NCBI GenBank assembly: GCA_016284115.1
Contig: JAEEOD010000078.1
Coordinates: 1-6,151 of the forward strand
DNA length: 6,151 nucleotides
Source: Bacteroidaceae bacterium
GTDB lineage: Bacteria; Bacteroidota; Bacteroidia; Bacteroidales; Bacteroidaceae
Reading direction: 5' to 3'
Position 1 is the first letter of the stretch, and each line of letters opens with the position of its first letter. Positions 5,882-6,151 of this stretch are shown here, piece after piece. The notes below the pieces were generated by a model. That model was not told the DNA's origin, did no database searches, and worked only from the letters and a program-made list of their open reading frames with translations. A program made the translations under genes and the position numbers.

Positions 5882-6151
5882 ATGGAAGAATTGAGGAAGA
5901 AAATCAACGACTCGGCGATAATTCGTTGGATAGTACTGGTCATTGTGGCAACTGCCATGATGATGGGTTATTTCCTCAATGATATCATGTCACCTTTAGA
6001 GACGCTGCTCGAAATGCCTGTAGAGGAAGGTGGTTTGGGGTGGACAAGCACTGACTACGGTTTCTTCTCTGGTTCTAGTGGATTGATTAATGTGTTCCTG
6101 CTGATGCTTTTCTTCAGCGGACTCATTCTTGATAAGATGGGGGTGCGTTTC
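5882..6151 (+). CDS. Second MFS transporter, N-terminal part (3' truncated by window), paralogue of the upstream gene
   Basis: The frame is open from the ATG at 5882 to the window end, giving 90 residues. Its N-terminus matches the upstream transporter along its whole visible length: MEELRKKINDSAIIRW against a start with RDSAGMRW; NDIMSP against MDILSP; LGWTSTDYGFFSGSSGLINV against a stretch with GWDSTAFGTMQGS; and an identical ILDKMGVRF (82-90), the MFS motif A. About 40% of positions look identical by eye, with one 4-residue insertion (around PVEEGG). TM1 is about 14-33 and TM2 about 66-83. The codons of the shared ILDKMGVRF differ at several third positions, so the duplication is not recent. 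There is no Shine-Dalgarno, as expected for Bacteroidetes; the leader is AT-rich. Because the terminator ends just before it, the gene needs read-through or a promoter in or before the hairpin. It probably carries a related but different substrate, which is inference. Confidence 0.9.
   Translation, partial: MEELRKKINDSAIIRWIVLVIVATAMMMGYFLNDIMSPLETLLEMPVEEGGLGWTSTDYGFFSGSSGLINVFLLMLFFSGLILDKMGVRF

Overview
The window looks like chromosomal DNA from a member of the Bacteroidales, most likely Prevotella or a close relative. The clues are a DUF4837-type protein end, a LptE ending in the Asn-Trp seen in Bacteroidetes LptE as I recall it, AT-rich start regions without clear Shine-Dalgarno sequences, and the gene order DUF4837 / pdxA / sigma-54 activator / lptE / TPR-like protein / secG / MFS. 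I recall this order from Bacteroides and Prevotella genomes. Taxonomy below order is inference.

Layout, all on the + strand. The 3' end of a DUF4837-type gene (1-279) is followed after 32 bp by a pdxA homologue (312-1415). Next come a sigma-54 activator without a receiver domain (1412-2668, ATGA overlap), the lipoprotein gene lptE (2655-3182, 14-bp overlap), a TPR-like protein with an acidic linker (3184-3819, 1-bp gap), secG (3826-4176, 6-bp gap) and an MFS transporter (4202-5824, 25-bp gap). The overlaps and tiny gaps from 312 to 4176 point to one translationally coupled operon, probably including the MFS gene. A strong intrinsic terminator lies at 5835-5876. Only 5 bp after its T-run a second, paralogous MFS gene starts (5882) and runs off the window. 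No gap between genes exceeds 57 bp, and there are no RNA genes, mobile elements or CRISPR arrays.

Functionally the operon serves the cell envelope: LptE supports LPS delivery to the outer membrane, SecG is part of the Sec translocon, and the MFS proteins are inner-membrane carriers. The regulator and the PdxA homologue are the odd members.

The most notable observation is that the PdxA homologue is full length and in frame, but has lost two of three metal-binding histidines and most substrate-binding residues of the family. It looks like a pseudoenzyme or a repurposed enzyme. Second, the MFS transporter appears to carry two extra membrane helices between TM7 and TM8, resembles eukaryotic MFSD1 in several motifs, and has a tandem diverged paralogue behind a terminator.
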